DNA of 42,317 nt from Clostridia bacterium (lineage in GTDB: Bacteria > Bacillota > Clostridia > Christensenellales > CAG-314). The DNA lies in NCBI GenBank assembly GCA_017409765.1, contig JAFQSA010000013.1, positions 1 to 42,317 of the forward strand. The letters run 5' to 3'. Within the stretch, counting starts at the first letter, position 1; each line of letters opens with the position of its first letter. The notes beneath the pieces are model-generated. The model was not told where the DNA came from and ran no database searches. It was given only the letters and a program-made list of their open reading frames with translations. Made by a program: the position numbers and the translations under genes. Below, piece after piece: positions 9,257 through 18,984 of this stretch.

Positions 9257-11305
9257 TTACTCCGCTGCGGGAGCGTCTACCAACATTGCGTAAACTGTGA
9301 TGTCGCCACGGCAGATGCCATCCCAAATTGTGGATGCATCGTCCTTGACGGTTGTCCAAATTAGCATTTTGCCTTCGGGAACTTCGGCAGTTGGCAAACC
9401 TGTGTTAGGAAGGTAACCAGACATGTTGCGGTTGGAGTTTTTCTTTTCCCACTTGTCGCCATCGGCAAGCAATGGATCTGCTGTGTAGTTGATACCTTGA
9501 CGAGCATCAAATGTCTTTGTTTGACCATCCAAACCAATTGCTGTGATTGTTGCCTTTTGCCAAGCAAGGTGAACGTTCAAGTAGATTTGGTAGCTACCAT
9601 TGATTGCAACCATTGTTGGTGTTGTGTGAGTAGTTTCGTCTGTTGCATCTTCCACCCAAGCATTTGCAGCGCCACCAGCAGTCAACGTATCAATGCCGTT
9701 GAATAGTTCTGCACCCTTGGTTGTGGAGTTGCTACCTTTGTCGCCTGTTGCTGGATCGATTGGGGCAATGTTACCACAGTTGTTGTGGTAGATGCTGTTT
9801 GTTGCAAACTTTGCAAGGCAGAAGAAATCTACGATTGTATCGGTATTTGCGGAAACTTTGCCGTCGTCCAATGCTTCCACTGTGTGGGATACACCTTCGT
9901 TATCAACTACAGCAGAACTTGAGGAGGATTTAACGCGGAACATTGCAGAACAACTATCAACGATGCCTGCATCGTCATCCTTTTGGTAACCAACGATACC
10001 GCCAAGGCGATATCTTGCGCCAAAGAAACCGTATGCTGCGCAATTTGCAATGTAGCCATTGGATTGACCTGCAATACCGCCAACGCGTGTGTCGCCGTGG
10101 ATACGTCCGTAGCTGAAGCACTCGGTGATGATACCACCAACATAAGCGGAGCCTTCCTTTGTGGCGATGTTGTCGCCGGCAATACCACCGATGTTCATAC
10201 GGTAGTTAGTTACTGTGTTGTCGCTTGTGTAGAGCCATGGCAAACGTTGAGCGTAAACCTTGTTCAAGTTGCCACATTGGTGGATTGTGCCGTAGTTGAT
10301 ACCAGCCATACCGCCAAGGTAACTGAAGTCGTAGACACTGCTAAAGTTGGATGCTGTGTCGCCAGTTGTACCAACACAACCATCGTTGAAGCAATGTTCG
10401 ATTGTGCCGTAGTTAACTGCTGCAATACCGCCACCGCCAACAACTGCACGAACGTTCATGCGGTTCAAGCAATCGCGTACTGTTGCGGATGCGTAGTTTG
10501 TACCAACGATACCGCCTGCACCGGCAACGGCATCAGCGCCATCCTTGGAAAGCGCATCGGAACGTGTACCAACAACGCCCAAAACGGAGTAGATACCATC
10601 TTTGTAGCCGTTGGATACTGTGCCACTTGTGTTCCAGTGGATTTCGGTACCTTCGGTTGTGATGTTGGAGATTGTGCCATAGTTGTGGTTTGCAACTACA
10701 CCGCAACTACCAACTGCTGCTTCGATGTGACCAACAACTTTCAAGTTTTTGATTTGACCATCTTGACCAAGCTTGTAGAAAATACCTGTGTTGCTTGCCT
10801 CGAGAGTGATTGTGTGGCCTTGGCCATCCAATGTGCCGTTGAACGTTGTAGCTGTGTAACTTTCGCCAACGTTGGAGGAGTAGGTGATGTCTGCTACCAA
10901 CTTGCCAACGTAGTTGTGAGCCGTGCCAGCATTTGTAAATGCGTGCAATGCTTGTGCGCTGGAAATTTCGAATGGACTAGCGCTTGTGCCTTCGCCCTTC
11001 AAAATTTTGCCGTACACAGTTACGCTTGTTTCGATTGCTTTGTCAAAGTCGAACTCTACTGCGCAAGCACTTGTTGTGTACCAACCAAGCACTTTGTAGC
11101 CACTTTCCACTTGTGGAGCGGTGGCCTTGGAACCTTTGTCGATGGTTTGAGCGGGAACTGTCAAGCCATCAACACCGGTATCAAATGTTACTGTAACTTT
11201 GTCCTTTTCCTCTGGTGGATCTTGGTCGCAAGCAACCAAAGCCATGGACACAGCCAACAAAAGTACCAAAAGACAAATTGTTAATGTTTTTGTAAGTTTG
11301 TTCAT
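9257..11305 (-). CDS. GLUG-repeat surface lipoprotein with InlB-type repeat
   Basis: A 682-residue lipoprotein: signal peptide with lipobox LVAC, then DQDPP, an InlB B-repeat-like domain (about 37-105, ending GWYTTSAC..DFD), then a long right-handed beta-helix-like region rich in GLUG-type units (GGIVGTN, GGIAAVNYGTI, GGMAGINYGTI, GGIAGDN, GGIAGQS, GGIVGYQ). AAGGAG precedes the ATG. Such proteins are displayed on the surface and may bind glycans or the wall; there are no recognisable catalytic residues. It is the last gene of a three-gene operon (15422 down to 9257), 21 nt after the related GLUG protein. Confidence 0.8.
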   Translation of the reverse strand: MNKLTKTLTICLLVLLLAVSMALVACDQDPPEEKDKVTVTFDTGVDGLTVPAQTIDKGSKATAPQVESGYKVLGWYTTSACAVEFDFDKAIETSVTVYGKILKGEGTSASPFEISSAQALHAFTNAGTAHNYVGKLVADITYSSNVGESYTATTFNGTLDGQGHTITLEASNTGIFYKLGQDGQIKNLKVVGHIEAAVGSCGVVANHNYGTISNITTEGTEIHWNTSGTVSNGYKDGIYSVLGVVGTRSDALSKDGADAVAGAGGIVGTNYASATVRDCLNRMNVRAVVGGGGIAAVNYGTIEHCFNDGCVGTTGDTASNFSSVYDFSYLGGMAGINYGTIHQCGNLNKVYAQRLPWLYTSDNTVTNYRMNIGGIAGDNIATKEGSAYVGGIITECFSYGRIHGDTRVGGIAGQSNGYIANCAAYGFFGARYRLGGIVGYQKDDDAGIVDSCSAMFRVKSSSSSAVVDNEGVSHTVEALDDGKVSANTDTIVDFFCLAKFATNSIYHNNCGNIAPIDPATGDKGSNSTTKGAELFNGIDTLTAGGAANAWVEDATDETTHTTPTMVAINGSYQIYLNVHLAWQKATITAIGLDGQTKTFDARQGINYTADPLLADGDKWEKKNSNRNMSGYLPNTGLPTAEVPEGKMLIWTTVKDDASTIWDGICRGDITVYAMLVDAPAAE

Positions 11306-11326
11306 AAATATATCTCCTTTGATATA

Positions 11327-13366
11327 CTATCTGTTCCAACCAAGAACGATACCCCAAGTGGAGTCTGCCTTGAACTTGTTACCCAAGATTGCAAGGATTT
11401 CCTCGCAGAGTTGTTCGTTCTTTACTTGTGTGAGAACCATTTCGCCTGTGTACTCGTTTTTCACTTCGACAAGGTCCCAACCCAAAAGGTGGTTGATAAC
11501 CAAGTTTTTGCGACTACTATTGTCAACTGCCTTGAGGTTGTTACCAATTGGAGCAAGAAGTTCATCCGAGAATACAACACCGTACTTTTGTCCCAACCAA
11601 CGGTCGGCTGTACGACGGTTTTGGTTCCAAGTTACGTAAACGGCGTTATCGGCCTTTTCCGCAATGGCGTAGGCTTGTTCGCCATAAGCCCAAACGTTTG
11701 CTGTGGAGAACACGTTGGAAATCTTGGAGTTAGGACCACATTGACCAACGATACCACCAACGTTGTAGCTACCCATAACTGGGGAGATAAATTGACGTTC
11801 TTCCTCGGTGGTGTTGGATGGCTTGCGCAAACGACGGCCTGTGTAGCAGTTGATAACTGTACCATCGTTGTAGCCAGCAATACCGCCAACGTTTGTGTCG
11901 CCAACGATACGCATACCTGCAAAGAAACACTCGGAAATTGTTGCGCCTGTGGCATTGTAACCAACGATACCGCCAACGTTGTTAGCGCCGTCCCCTTCCT
12001 TGCCATCGGGGATACGTCTGCTGTTTGCTTTACCTTCGGAGTAGACTTGGCTAACTTCGCCGTAGTTTACGCCAACTACTGTACCGCAGAATGTGTTGTT
12101 GATTGTTTGAGAGATTTCGTTACCGTTGTAAGCACCAACGATACCTTCGATTGTCATGTTGTAGACCTTGCCGTAGTTAACGCCTGCAACGCAACCAACA
12201 CCAATACGACCGTTGATTGTGTTGTCTTGAGCATTGACAACTTGGCAGGCTGTGATACGACCTTTTGCTTTGTTTGTGCCAACGATACCGCCAGCGCCAC
12301 CCTTTGCAAGAGATGTGATATCATTTACCTTGCCACCAGTGCTCTTTACAGATACGGACAAGGATTTTACATCGTGGATGTAGCCACTGTTGTAGTTTGC
12401 AAGTACGCCCAAACTTGGATCGGATCCGGAGATGGATCCCTTCAAGGAGAGGTTGTAAACTTCGGCATTTTCGCCAAGTTCGTAGAACAAACCGGAGTTG
12501 TTTTTGATTGTGATAGTTTTGCCGTTACCATCAAACTTACCGTCGTAGATGCAACCACGCTTTTCGGCATAGACGGAGTTGATTGTGATGTTGCTCATCA
12601 CTTTGGCAACTGTGTTTTTGTCGAAGGAGTTTGTTGTGAGGTGCAACAAATCTGCTTCGGAATAAACAAGGTATGGGTCGTCAGCTGTACCTGTACCATT
12701 GAAACGAACATCGTCAAATGCTACAGCATTGGAACCGCTTACGTCTGTTGCAATAAGCACTTTGTACACGCCACCAGCAAATGGTTCGTCAGCGGTAAAC
12801 GTAGCTTGGTTGTTTGTTACAGAAAGGTCGCCGGGTACGATACGAAGGGAAAGTGGATCGTACTCGATTTTTGTGCCTTGTTGAACGTATTCTTCGGTAC
12901 GTTCATCCCAAACCATGTTGGGTTTTTCTTCGCCGGGGATTACCAATACAAAGATTGCGGAGTCGCTATTGATGCCTGTTTGAATCCAACTGAAGGACTT
13001 TGTGAAAGCATCGGTGCCAAGAGCAAATTCTGTTGGAGTTGCTGTTGGGAAGGACCACTTTGCATACAAGGTTGTGTCGCCCATAACGCGGTAGTTATCT
13101 ACATCCCAAGGCTCGGTGTATTCCGCATCGGCATACCAGCCACGGAAGATTGCTGTTTTGCTGTGAGTTGGAGTTTGGATAGGCTCAATCTTGTAGCCTT
13201 CTTTTACTGTTTGAGGAGCAATTTGTGTTGCGCCTTCGCCTGTTTCGAATTTGATGGTAAATGTACGTGGAAGATCCACATCGCCTGCACCGCCTACTAC
13301 AAATAGGAGGGCAAGTGTAAGTACTACGGCTGCAATGCCGTACAAAACGATACTTCTAACTTTCAT
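11327..13366 (-). CDS. GLUG-repeat surface protein with InlB-type repeat
   Basis: A 679-residue protein with an N-terminal signal/anchor segment (residues 5-27) but no lipobox Cys, then an InlB B-repeat-like domain (about 34-105, with FRGWYADAEYTEPWD), a beta-sandwich region (about 110-225), and GLUG-type beta-helix repeats (GGIVGTN, VGCVAGVNYGKV, GGIVGYN, GGIAGYN, GGIVGQC). AGGAGG lies just before the ATG. It follows the membrane hydrolase by 10 nt and precedes its paralogue by 21 nt. The shared order of InlB repeat then GLUG helix suggests an old tandem duplication followed by loss or gain of the lipid anchor. Confidence 0.8.
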   Translation of the reverse strand: MKVRSIVLYGIAAVVLTLALLFVVGGAGDVDLPRTFTIKFETGEGATQIAPQTVKEGYKIEPIQTPTHSKTAIFRGWYADAEYTEPWDVDNYRVMGDTTLYAKWSFPTATPTEFALGTDAFTKSFSWIQTGINSDSAIFVLVIPGEEKPNMVWDERTEEYVQQGTKIEYDPLSLRIVPGDLSVTNNQATFTADEPFAGGVYKVLIATDVSGSNAVAFDDVRFNGTGTADDPYLVYSEADLLHLTTNSFDKNTVAKVMSNITINSVYAEKRGCIYDGKFDGNGKTITIKNNSGLFYELGENAEVYNLSLKGSISGSDPSLGVLANYNSGYIHDVKSLSVSVKSTGGKVNDITSLAKGGAGGIVGTNKAKGRITACQVVNAQDNTINGRIGVGCVAGVNYGKVYNMTIEGIVGAYNGNEISQTINNTFCGTVVGVNYGEVSQVYSEGKANSRRIPDGKEGDGANNVGGIVGYNATGATISECFFAGMRIVGDTNVGGIAGYNDGTVINCYTGRRLRKPSNTTEEERQFISPVMGSYNVGGIVGQCGPNSKISNVFSTANVWAYGEQAYAIAEKADNAVYVTWNQNRRTADRWLGQKYGVVFSDELLAPIGNNLKAVDNSSRKNLVINHLLGWDLVEVKNEYTGEMVLTQVKNEQLCEEILAILGNKFKADSTWGIVLGWNR

Positions 13367-13376
13367 AGTTTACCTC

Positions 13377-15422
13377 CTAGAAGAAGAATGGGCCGTGAGC
13401 CACAGAGTTGCACATTGAAATTGTGATAAAAATCAAACATGTGATCAATGCGCCAAGGTAGACGTTGTTGCACTTTTTGTAGATGATCTTTTGGAAGATT
13501 GGCAATATGAACATCAAAGGAATCAAGATCCAAAGCATGTTTGTGTACAACCAGTCGGTTGTCCAGTACATTGTGCCTGTTGCCGCGATAAAGCCGTATT
13601 GAATTGCAAAGATGCCAAACAAACCAAGTGTGTTTGCAAGTACAGCCAATGCGTAGTTCAATACTTGCCACCAGCCCTTGCCGTCGTTGTTGGTGTGGGC
13701 GGATACGTTTACTCTCAAAGAGTTGGAGAAGTAGAACACAAAGAAGAATGGAAGATACATCAGCATGTAGGTGAGATATCTTACGTTTGGAACACGGATA
13801 GCAACAAAGGTGTAGCGTGGGTCTACGCCAAACACGTCGGTAACAACGCTAATCACGGTGTAGAATGCGCCCCAAACAAGGAATGCGCAAAGCAAAGTTT
13901 TGAAGAAGTTGCCAACGCCAATCCAAAGGCCCATATCTTTGATCTTTTCGCCGTTCTTTCTGCCGAACAATGCCCAACTACCAAAGAACAAGCCAAGACC
14001 AACGGAGCCGTTAACAAATGCCCAAAGCATGATTGCGTTGTTCATACGTTCGGGGAAGAACCAAGTTACCTTGTGAGCAGCGGCATCAGCAAACAAAACT
14101 TTGGAAAGGTCTGCCAATGGAACAAAACTGAAGCATGCGCATGTTGCGCCAAGCAAAAGTGTTACGGCAAACACAATCCAACTCTTTGCGGAGGTTGGAC
14201 GCGCCTTTACTGGACGATCGAACTTGATGGACTTGAAGAAAGGCATGTCAAGCAAGATTTGTGTGATTGGGAAGATGAACATGAACACACCAATCATAAG
14301 GATAAGTTGGAAAAATTGTTTCCAACCCCAAATTTGGTTGTTGCAGTCGATTGGAGACTCCAATTCGTACATGTAGTCCAAGAAGTACAAAATGTGCGCT
14401 GTGGAACGGATATCAAATGGTTGAACACCGTGGAGGGTGTTTTCTTGATAGCCAACACGCATTGTACCATCACTTGGTTGACCGTAGATTTTGCCTACTT
14501 CGATACCTGTTTCGCGAAGGTAAAGGTGGTTGTTACCGCTTGTCATAAGAGCCAAACTTTCGTAACTGTCCACGCGGGAGATATCGCCTGTCAAGTTGCA
14601 GTTTTGCCAAGCGCCTTCGTCAAACTCGCAGTAGCCAAAGCCAAGGTTTACGCAAAGGTTTGCGCACTTGCAACCATCCCAGTCTACACCACTAGGGCCA
14701 AGTTTTACAAGACCGGCAAATTTGTCGGTTGTATCTTCGCCCTCGGGAGTTACAAACAATTTTTCGCCCTTTTCGTTGTAGACAAAGTCAACGTCGATGA
14801 TGTTGCGGATGTAACCGGAAACGTAAACAGCCTTGATTTTGCAGTTTTCGTAGATACCACCGGCCTCGTTGGAGAAGTGTACTGCTGCTGTCAAAGCGGA
14901 GTTACCACCAGCGGAGTGACCAACGATGGAGATCTTTTCGCGGTCGATGTAGTTAACGTTGGTTGTGTCGTAGAGATAGTTTACAAGTGGGATTGCACCA
15001 TAAGCGCCACCTTCGGCAGAAGAGGAACTTGTGTTGAGAGATGCGGATGAGTCGCCTTGGTTGTATGGGTCGATAATGAAGCACACCATACCACGGCGGG
15101 CAAACTCAAGTGCAAGGTCGTAGTGAGATTCCTTTGTACGTTGGAAACCGGGTACAAACACTACGCAAGGTGCAGGTCTGGAGGAGGTTGCTGTCTTTGG
15201 CTTGTAAACAACACCTGTTACCCATTGACCGTCATCCGTTGGGATGGAAAAGTTGATCAGGTCAGTTTGGTAGAAGTTGGTGTTGATCATTTGTCCAAAA
15301 ACAGATCCAACCAGCACGAGAATCAACGCAAGGCAAAGCCAAAACGTTGTTGATCCCCAAAAACGCTTCTTTTTGCCCATGAGATTTTGTTCACTCACGG
15401 TGCAAGGGGTTTGGTTATCCAT
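13377..15422 (-). CDS. Membrane-anchored alpha/beta hydrolase with C-terminal multi-pass region
   Basis: Starting at the ATG at 15422 (AAGGAG upstream) this gives 681 residues. One transmembrane helix near residues 22-45 is followed by an alpha/beta-hydrolase domain with the nucleophile elbow GHSAGG (Ser about 160) and an early VFVPGFQRT oxyanion-type loop. From about residue 375 there are roughly eight further membrane helices. The topology would place the hydrolase outside the cell. The family resembles uncharacterised dienelactone-hydrolase-like membrane proteins of Clostridia; the substrate is unknown. As first gene of the operon with two GLUG surface proteins, it may modify or release surface components, which is inference only. 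Confidence 0.75.
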   Translation of the reverse strand: MDNQTPCTVSEQNLMGKKKRFWGSTTFWLCLALILVLVGSVFGQMINTNFYQTDLINFSIPTDDGQWVTGVVYKPKTATSSRPAPCVVFVPGFQRTKESHYDLALEFARRGMVCFIIDPYNQGDSSASLNTSSSSAEGGAYGAIPLVNYLYDTTNVNYIDREKISIVGHSAGGNSALTAAVHFSNEAGGIYENCKIKAVYVSGYIRNIIDVDFVYNEKGEKLFVTPEGEDTTDKFAGLVKLGPSGVDWDGCKCANLCVNLGFGYCEFDEGAWQNCNLTGDISRVDSYESLALMTSGNNHLYLRETGIEVGKIYGQPSDGTMRVGYQENTLHGVQPFDIRSTAHILYFLDYMYELESPIDCNNQIWGWKQFFQLILMIGVFMFIFPITQILLDMPFFKSIKFDRPVKARPTSAKSWIVFAVTLLLGATCACFSFVPLADLSKVLFADAAAHKVTWFFPERMNNAIMLWAFVNGSVGLGLFFGSWALFGRKNGEKIKDMGLWIGVGNFFKTLLCAFLVWGAFYTVISVVTDVFGVDPRYTFVAIRVPNVRYLTYMLMYLPFFFVFYFSNSLRVNVSAHTNNDGKGWWQVLNYALAVLANTLGLFGIFAIQYGFIAATGTMYWTTDWLYTNMLWILIPLMFILPIFQKIIYKKCNNVYLGALITCLIFITISMCNSVAHGPFFF

Positions 15423-15439
15423 TTTTTTACTCCTTTTGC

Positions 15440-15469
15440 CCCCAAAGCCACAACTGTGTGGCAATGGGG
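15440..15469 (-). other. Leader hairpin of the surface operon
   Basis: CCCCA-AA-GCCACA-ACTG-TGTGGC-AA-TGGGG forms a long stem with a symmetric internal loop. It sits between the end of the repeat lipoprotein gene and the ribosome binding site at about 15427-15432. No U tract follows, so a regulatory leader structure is as likely as termination. Confidence 0.5.
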
Positions 15470-15508
15470 ACTGTTTATATTTTGTGTGTTAATTAAGTTG
15501 GACTAAAA

Positions 15509-17662
15509 TTATTCAGCTGTAACGCCTGCTGCAAATTCTACAAACAAGTCTACAAGAGTTTGGCTTTCTGCAGGAACTCTGTCTTGGTACACAGCAACAT
15601 AGCGCGCAGAGGTTGTTTCAAGATTAACACATTGATGACCACCTGTTGTAGATGTGCATTGTGTCAATACGTTTTTGCCGCCCAAAATAATCATAGCGTC
15701 AGTAGGTACTTGTGTTGGATAGTAAGTAGCATTGCTTTCTTTAGAAGAACCGGATACAAGGTCAAAGCGTACTACTGCATTTGTTATGCCCTTTGTTTCA
15801 AGGAAAGCAACGAAGTCTGCTTCAATTTTATCGATTTGAGCTTGGGATGCATATTCATTAGAACCATTTTGTCCCCAAATTGCAACGATAAGATCGTATT
15901 TGATAAATGCATCTTCGAATACTGGGTAAAGTGTGATTGCACCATCGGTTGCAAGGTCTACAACTGCTTTGTAGTCGATAACTGTGCCTGCAATTTGTGC
16001 TTCCGTTGCGCCTTCGGTTGTGGCAAAGCCAGCAATCTTTTTGCCAGCTGGGATTTCGATTGCGGAAACGTCCACTTCGTTACCCTTCAATGCGCTAACT
16101 GTTGTTTTTGCTGTGCCAAGAGTAACTTCTACTGTGTCCTCAGCAACAAATTCGATAAACAAATCTACAAATGATTGTTGAGCGGATTTGACTCTTTCGG
16201 TAAATACACCTGCATAGCGAGTGGATGTTGTTGTGATGTTGATGCATTGGTGTTTGCCTGTTGCGCCTGTTTGGCTTTCGACATTTTTACCAGACAAAAT
16301 TACCAAAACGTCAGTTGCGATGTTTGCTGGGTATTCCGCTGTTTTACCTTCAACACGGTCAAAACGCATAACGGCATCTGTGATACCCTTTTCAGCAAGG
16401 AATGCGCGGAAACCTGCTTCGATTTCGGCAAGTTGTTCTACAGAAACATACTCGTTTGTGCCATTTTGGCCCCAAACAGCAACGATAAGGTCGAATTCGC
16501 CCCAAACTGGGTAAAGTGTGATTGCGCCATCTACGGCAAACTCTTCCACTTCGGCATAGCCAAGCTTGGAACCAACAATTTCCGGTGTGGTTGCTGTTGC
16601 TTCACGAGCGAAACCAAGCAATACTCTGCCGGATGGGTCGGTGATACCGCTTACGTCAACTTTGTTGCCGAGTGCCTTGTTAACTGTTGTTGTGTTTTCG
16701 CCAAGAGTGATGGCAATATCCTTGTTTTCGCTACCGATAACCATTGCATACATATCGAGCGCTTGTTTGCTGTTTACAACCAATGCACCACGGCGGGAGC
16801 CATCTGGGTTGTACTTTTCAGCAAGTTTTGCCTTTGCAAGGATTGCAACGTTGCCCTTTTCTGGGTCGTCGATGTTGTTACCTGCAAGAACTACGTCTAC
16901 GTCGCCATCAGCTGTGATAGCTGCGCCACATTCGTTAACGTCGCCTTCGTACACGCGGTACAAAACGTCAACTTCGGGGTAGAGTGCGGAAAAATCTGCT
17001 TTTACAAGACCAACGTAGTAGTGAACGTCGTGGATGATTTCCCCTTCGGCATCTTCCAAACTAAACTTTACGTTTACAACGCCAACAACAAGGTCGTAGG
17101 TTTTGTAAACTGGGTAAAGTGTCAAGGAGCCGTCGGTTGCAAGAGCATGAGCGGATTCGTAGTTGATGATGCCGTCCTTTGCAATTTGCACTGTGGTTGC
17201 GTTTTGTGCATTTGCCCAACCAAGGAACTCTTGTTTTGCGCCAACTTCGACTTCGGGCGCTTGAACGGATGTGGAGTCGCCTTCGATCAAGGTTGCAGTT
17301 TTGTCTGTTGTGCCTTTGATTGTGAGAGCGATGGATTTCTTTGTGGAAATAACTGGGTAGAATTTTACTTGGTCTTCAACCGCGTATTCGCCGAGTTTTT
17401 CGTAGGAAATTGTTGCGCCCTTTGCAAACAAAACGTCACTTGCAGATGTTTTGCCTTCTTCAGTTGCCCAACCAAGGAAACTTTGGAGTGGGTCTGTTGT
17501 TGTGTAGTCAGGGGCTGTGATAGAGCCATCCTTTTCCACCGATTGCGCTTGACCGCTACCAAACGTTACTTGGTAAACGATGGGTTGCTCGCAAGCAACG
17601 AGTGACAAGCACAAAAGAGTCGCGAGCAAAATCACGATCAATGTCTTTGTTGATTTTGTCAT
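15509..17662 (-). CDS. Repeat lipoprotein with alternating InlB-like and binding-like modules
   Basis: A 717-residue lipoprotein (lipobox LVAC, Cys24) with GGAGGT before its ATG. It alternates short beta segments of the InlB-repeat type (FLGWA, LLGFARE, IAGFATTEG, each ending ITLYPV) with three copies of a roughly 130-residue domain. The second and third copies are close to each other (both contain the VWGQNG or IWGQNG, HQC.N and FVDLF or LVDLF landmarks); the first is more distant. Each domain has a hydrophobic strand followed by a GKNV- or GNNI-type loop (SGKNV, GGKNV, AGNNI). Function is unknown; surface binding is the natural inference. The 85-nt gap before the next gene contains the 15440-15469 hairpin. 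Confidence 0.75.
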   Translation of the reverse strand: MTKSTKTLIVILLATLLCLSLVACEQPIVYQVTFGSGQAQSVEKDGSITAPDYTTTDPLQSFLGWATEEGKTSASDVLFAKGATISYEKLGEYAVEDQVKFYPVISTKKSIALTIKGTTDKTATLIEGDSTSVQAPEVEVGAKQEFLGWANAQNATTVQIAKDGIINYESAHALATDGSLTLYPVYKTYDLVVGVVNVKFSLEDAEGEIIHDVHYYVGLVKADFSALYPEVDVLYRVYEGDVNECGAAITADGDVDVVLAGNNIDDPEKGNVAILAKAKLAEKYNPDGSRRGALVVNSKQALDMYAMVIGSENKDIAITLGENTTTVNKALGNKVDVSGITDPSGRVLLGFAREATATTPEIVGSKLGYAEVEEFAVDGAITLYPVWGEFDLIVAVWGQNGTNEYVSVEQLAEIEAGFRAFLAEKGITDAVMRFDRVEGKTAEYPANIATDVLVILSGKNVESQTGATGKHQCINITTTSTRYAGVFTERVKSAQQSFVDLFIEFVAEDTVEVTLGTAKTTVSALKGNEVDVSAIEIPAGKKIAGFATTEGATEAQIAGTVIDYKAVVDLATDGAITLYPVFEDAFIKYDLIVAIWGQNGSNEYASQAQIDKIEADFVAFLETKGITNAVVRFDLVSGSSKESNATYYPTQVPTDAMIILGGKNVLTQCTSTTGGHQCVNLETTSARYVAVYQDRVPAESQTLVDLFVEFAAGVTAE

Positions 17663-17814
17663 AGTTTTTACCTCCGTAAAAATTTATTATTTTTTTGTTT
17701 TTATTTGCAACTACCCTTTCACTGTGGTAGTTAAAGCCAAATTTGTTTTTGATTGATTGTGGTTGAAATCTTTAGTTTCTGTTTTTCCAACCAACCCTAC
17801 GCAAAAGCTTCGCT

Positions 17815-18984
17815 TTATTTGCGGGCAACTCCGCTTTCGCGTGCGGCTTTGCGGACAGCATCAGCAACGGCATCGTGTACCCTTTGGTCTACTGCCACGG
17901 GCAAAACGTTTTCGCAAGTGAGGTCACTTTCCGCAACGGAAGATGCAATAGCGTAGGATGCTGCCATCATCATTTGGATGTTGACGTCGCTTGCACGAAC
18001 GTCCAATGCGCCACGGAACATACCTGGGAACACCATCACGTTGTTTACTTGGTTGGGGTATTGACTGCTACCTGTGCCCACTACCTTTGCGCCACCAAGT
18101 TTTGCTTTGTCGGGGGTGATTTCCGGAATGGGGTTGGCAAGAGCAAACACGATTGGGTCCTTTGCCATTTTGGAGATCATTTCGCTACTTACGATGTTGC
18201 CAACGGAAACGCCAACAAACAAATCTCTGCCAACAAGCGCATCCGTCAAACTACCCTTGATAAACTCGCGGTTGGTGAGTTTGGCAATTTCCATGTGGGC
18301 GGTGTTGGGGTACTCTTCCCCCTCTACCAAAACGCCTTGACGATCCACCATCACAACGTCCTTTACGCCCAGCGCAAGCAGATACTTGCCAATTGCAATG
18401 CCCGCAGCACCTGCGCCATTAACAACGGCGCGAACGGTATGGATATCTCGGCCGGTAACCTTGCACGCGTTGATAACACCTGCGCCAACAACAATTGCTG
18501 TGCCGTGTTGGTCATCGTGGAAAACGGGGATGTCCATTTCGCGCTTTAGGCGACTTTCCACCTCGAAGCATCGTGGCGCGGAGATATCTTCCAAGTTGAT
18601 GCCACCAAAACTGCCTTCCAAAAGTTTGATGGTGTTTACAATTTCGTCGGGATCGGTTGTGCGCAAGCAGATGGGGAATGCATCCACACCACCAAAGTGT
18701 TTGAACAAGGCGCACTTGCCTTCCATAACGGGCATGCCTGCCTCGGGGCCGATGTTGCCAAGGCCCAAAATTGCTGTGCCATCGGTGATGACTGCAACTG
18801 TGTTTGCGCGACCGGTCAACTCAAAACTGAGTTCGGGTTGCTCGTGGATGGCCATGCATGCATCAGCCACCCCTGGAGTGTAGCAGAGCATCAACTCCTC
18901 TTTGGTGGAAACGGGAACTTTTACCTTTGTTTCCACCTTGCCACGCCACTCGAAGTGTTTTTGAAGTGCCAAACTGTCTTTCAT
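17815..18984 (-). CDS. Malic enzyme (NAD(P)-dependent, short bacterial form)
   Basis: The start is the ATG at 18984 with GGAGGT 6 nt upstream, giving 389 residues, the usual size of the short bacterial enzyme without a phosphotransacetylase tail. Landmarks include YTPGVA near residue 35, VITDGTAILGLGNIGP, the metal-site run FGGINLEDI, FHDDQHGTA, the nucleotide-binding NGAGAAGIA, and ALANPIPEI. It decarboxylates L-malate to pyruvate with reduction of NAD or NADP in the cytosol. A LysR regulator is 0.5 kb upstream on the same strand and a D-malate-type dehydrogenase lies downstream. The enzyme family is certain; cofactor preference cannot be read from the sequence. Confidence 0.92.
   Translation of the reverse strand: MKDSLALQKHFEWRGKVETKVKVPVSTKEELMLCYTPGVADACMAIHEQPELSFELTGRANTVAVITDGTAILGLGNIGPEAGMPVMEGKCALFKHFGGVDAFPICLRTTDPDEIVNTIKLLEGSFGGINLEDISAPRCFEVESRLKREMDIPVFHDDQHGTAIVVGAGVINACKVTGRDIHTVRAVVNGAGAAGIAIGKYLLALGVKDVVMVDRQGVLVEGEEYPNTAHMEIAKLTNREFIKGSLTDALVGRDLFVGVSVGNIVSSEMISKMAKDPIVFALANPIPEITPDKAKLGGAKVVGTGSSQYPNQVNNVMVFPGMFRGALDVRASDVNIQMMMAASYAIASSVAESDLTCENVLPVAVDQRVHDAVADAVRKAARESGVARK

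Noticed and set aside
9983-17605. Several long plus-strand frames (9983-11284, 11411-13306, 13491-15050, 16175-17605)
   Set aside because: They lie opposite well-supported surface protein genes and stay open because host genes avoid TTA, CTA and TCA codons. None has a start signal.
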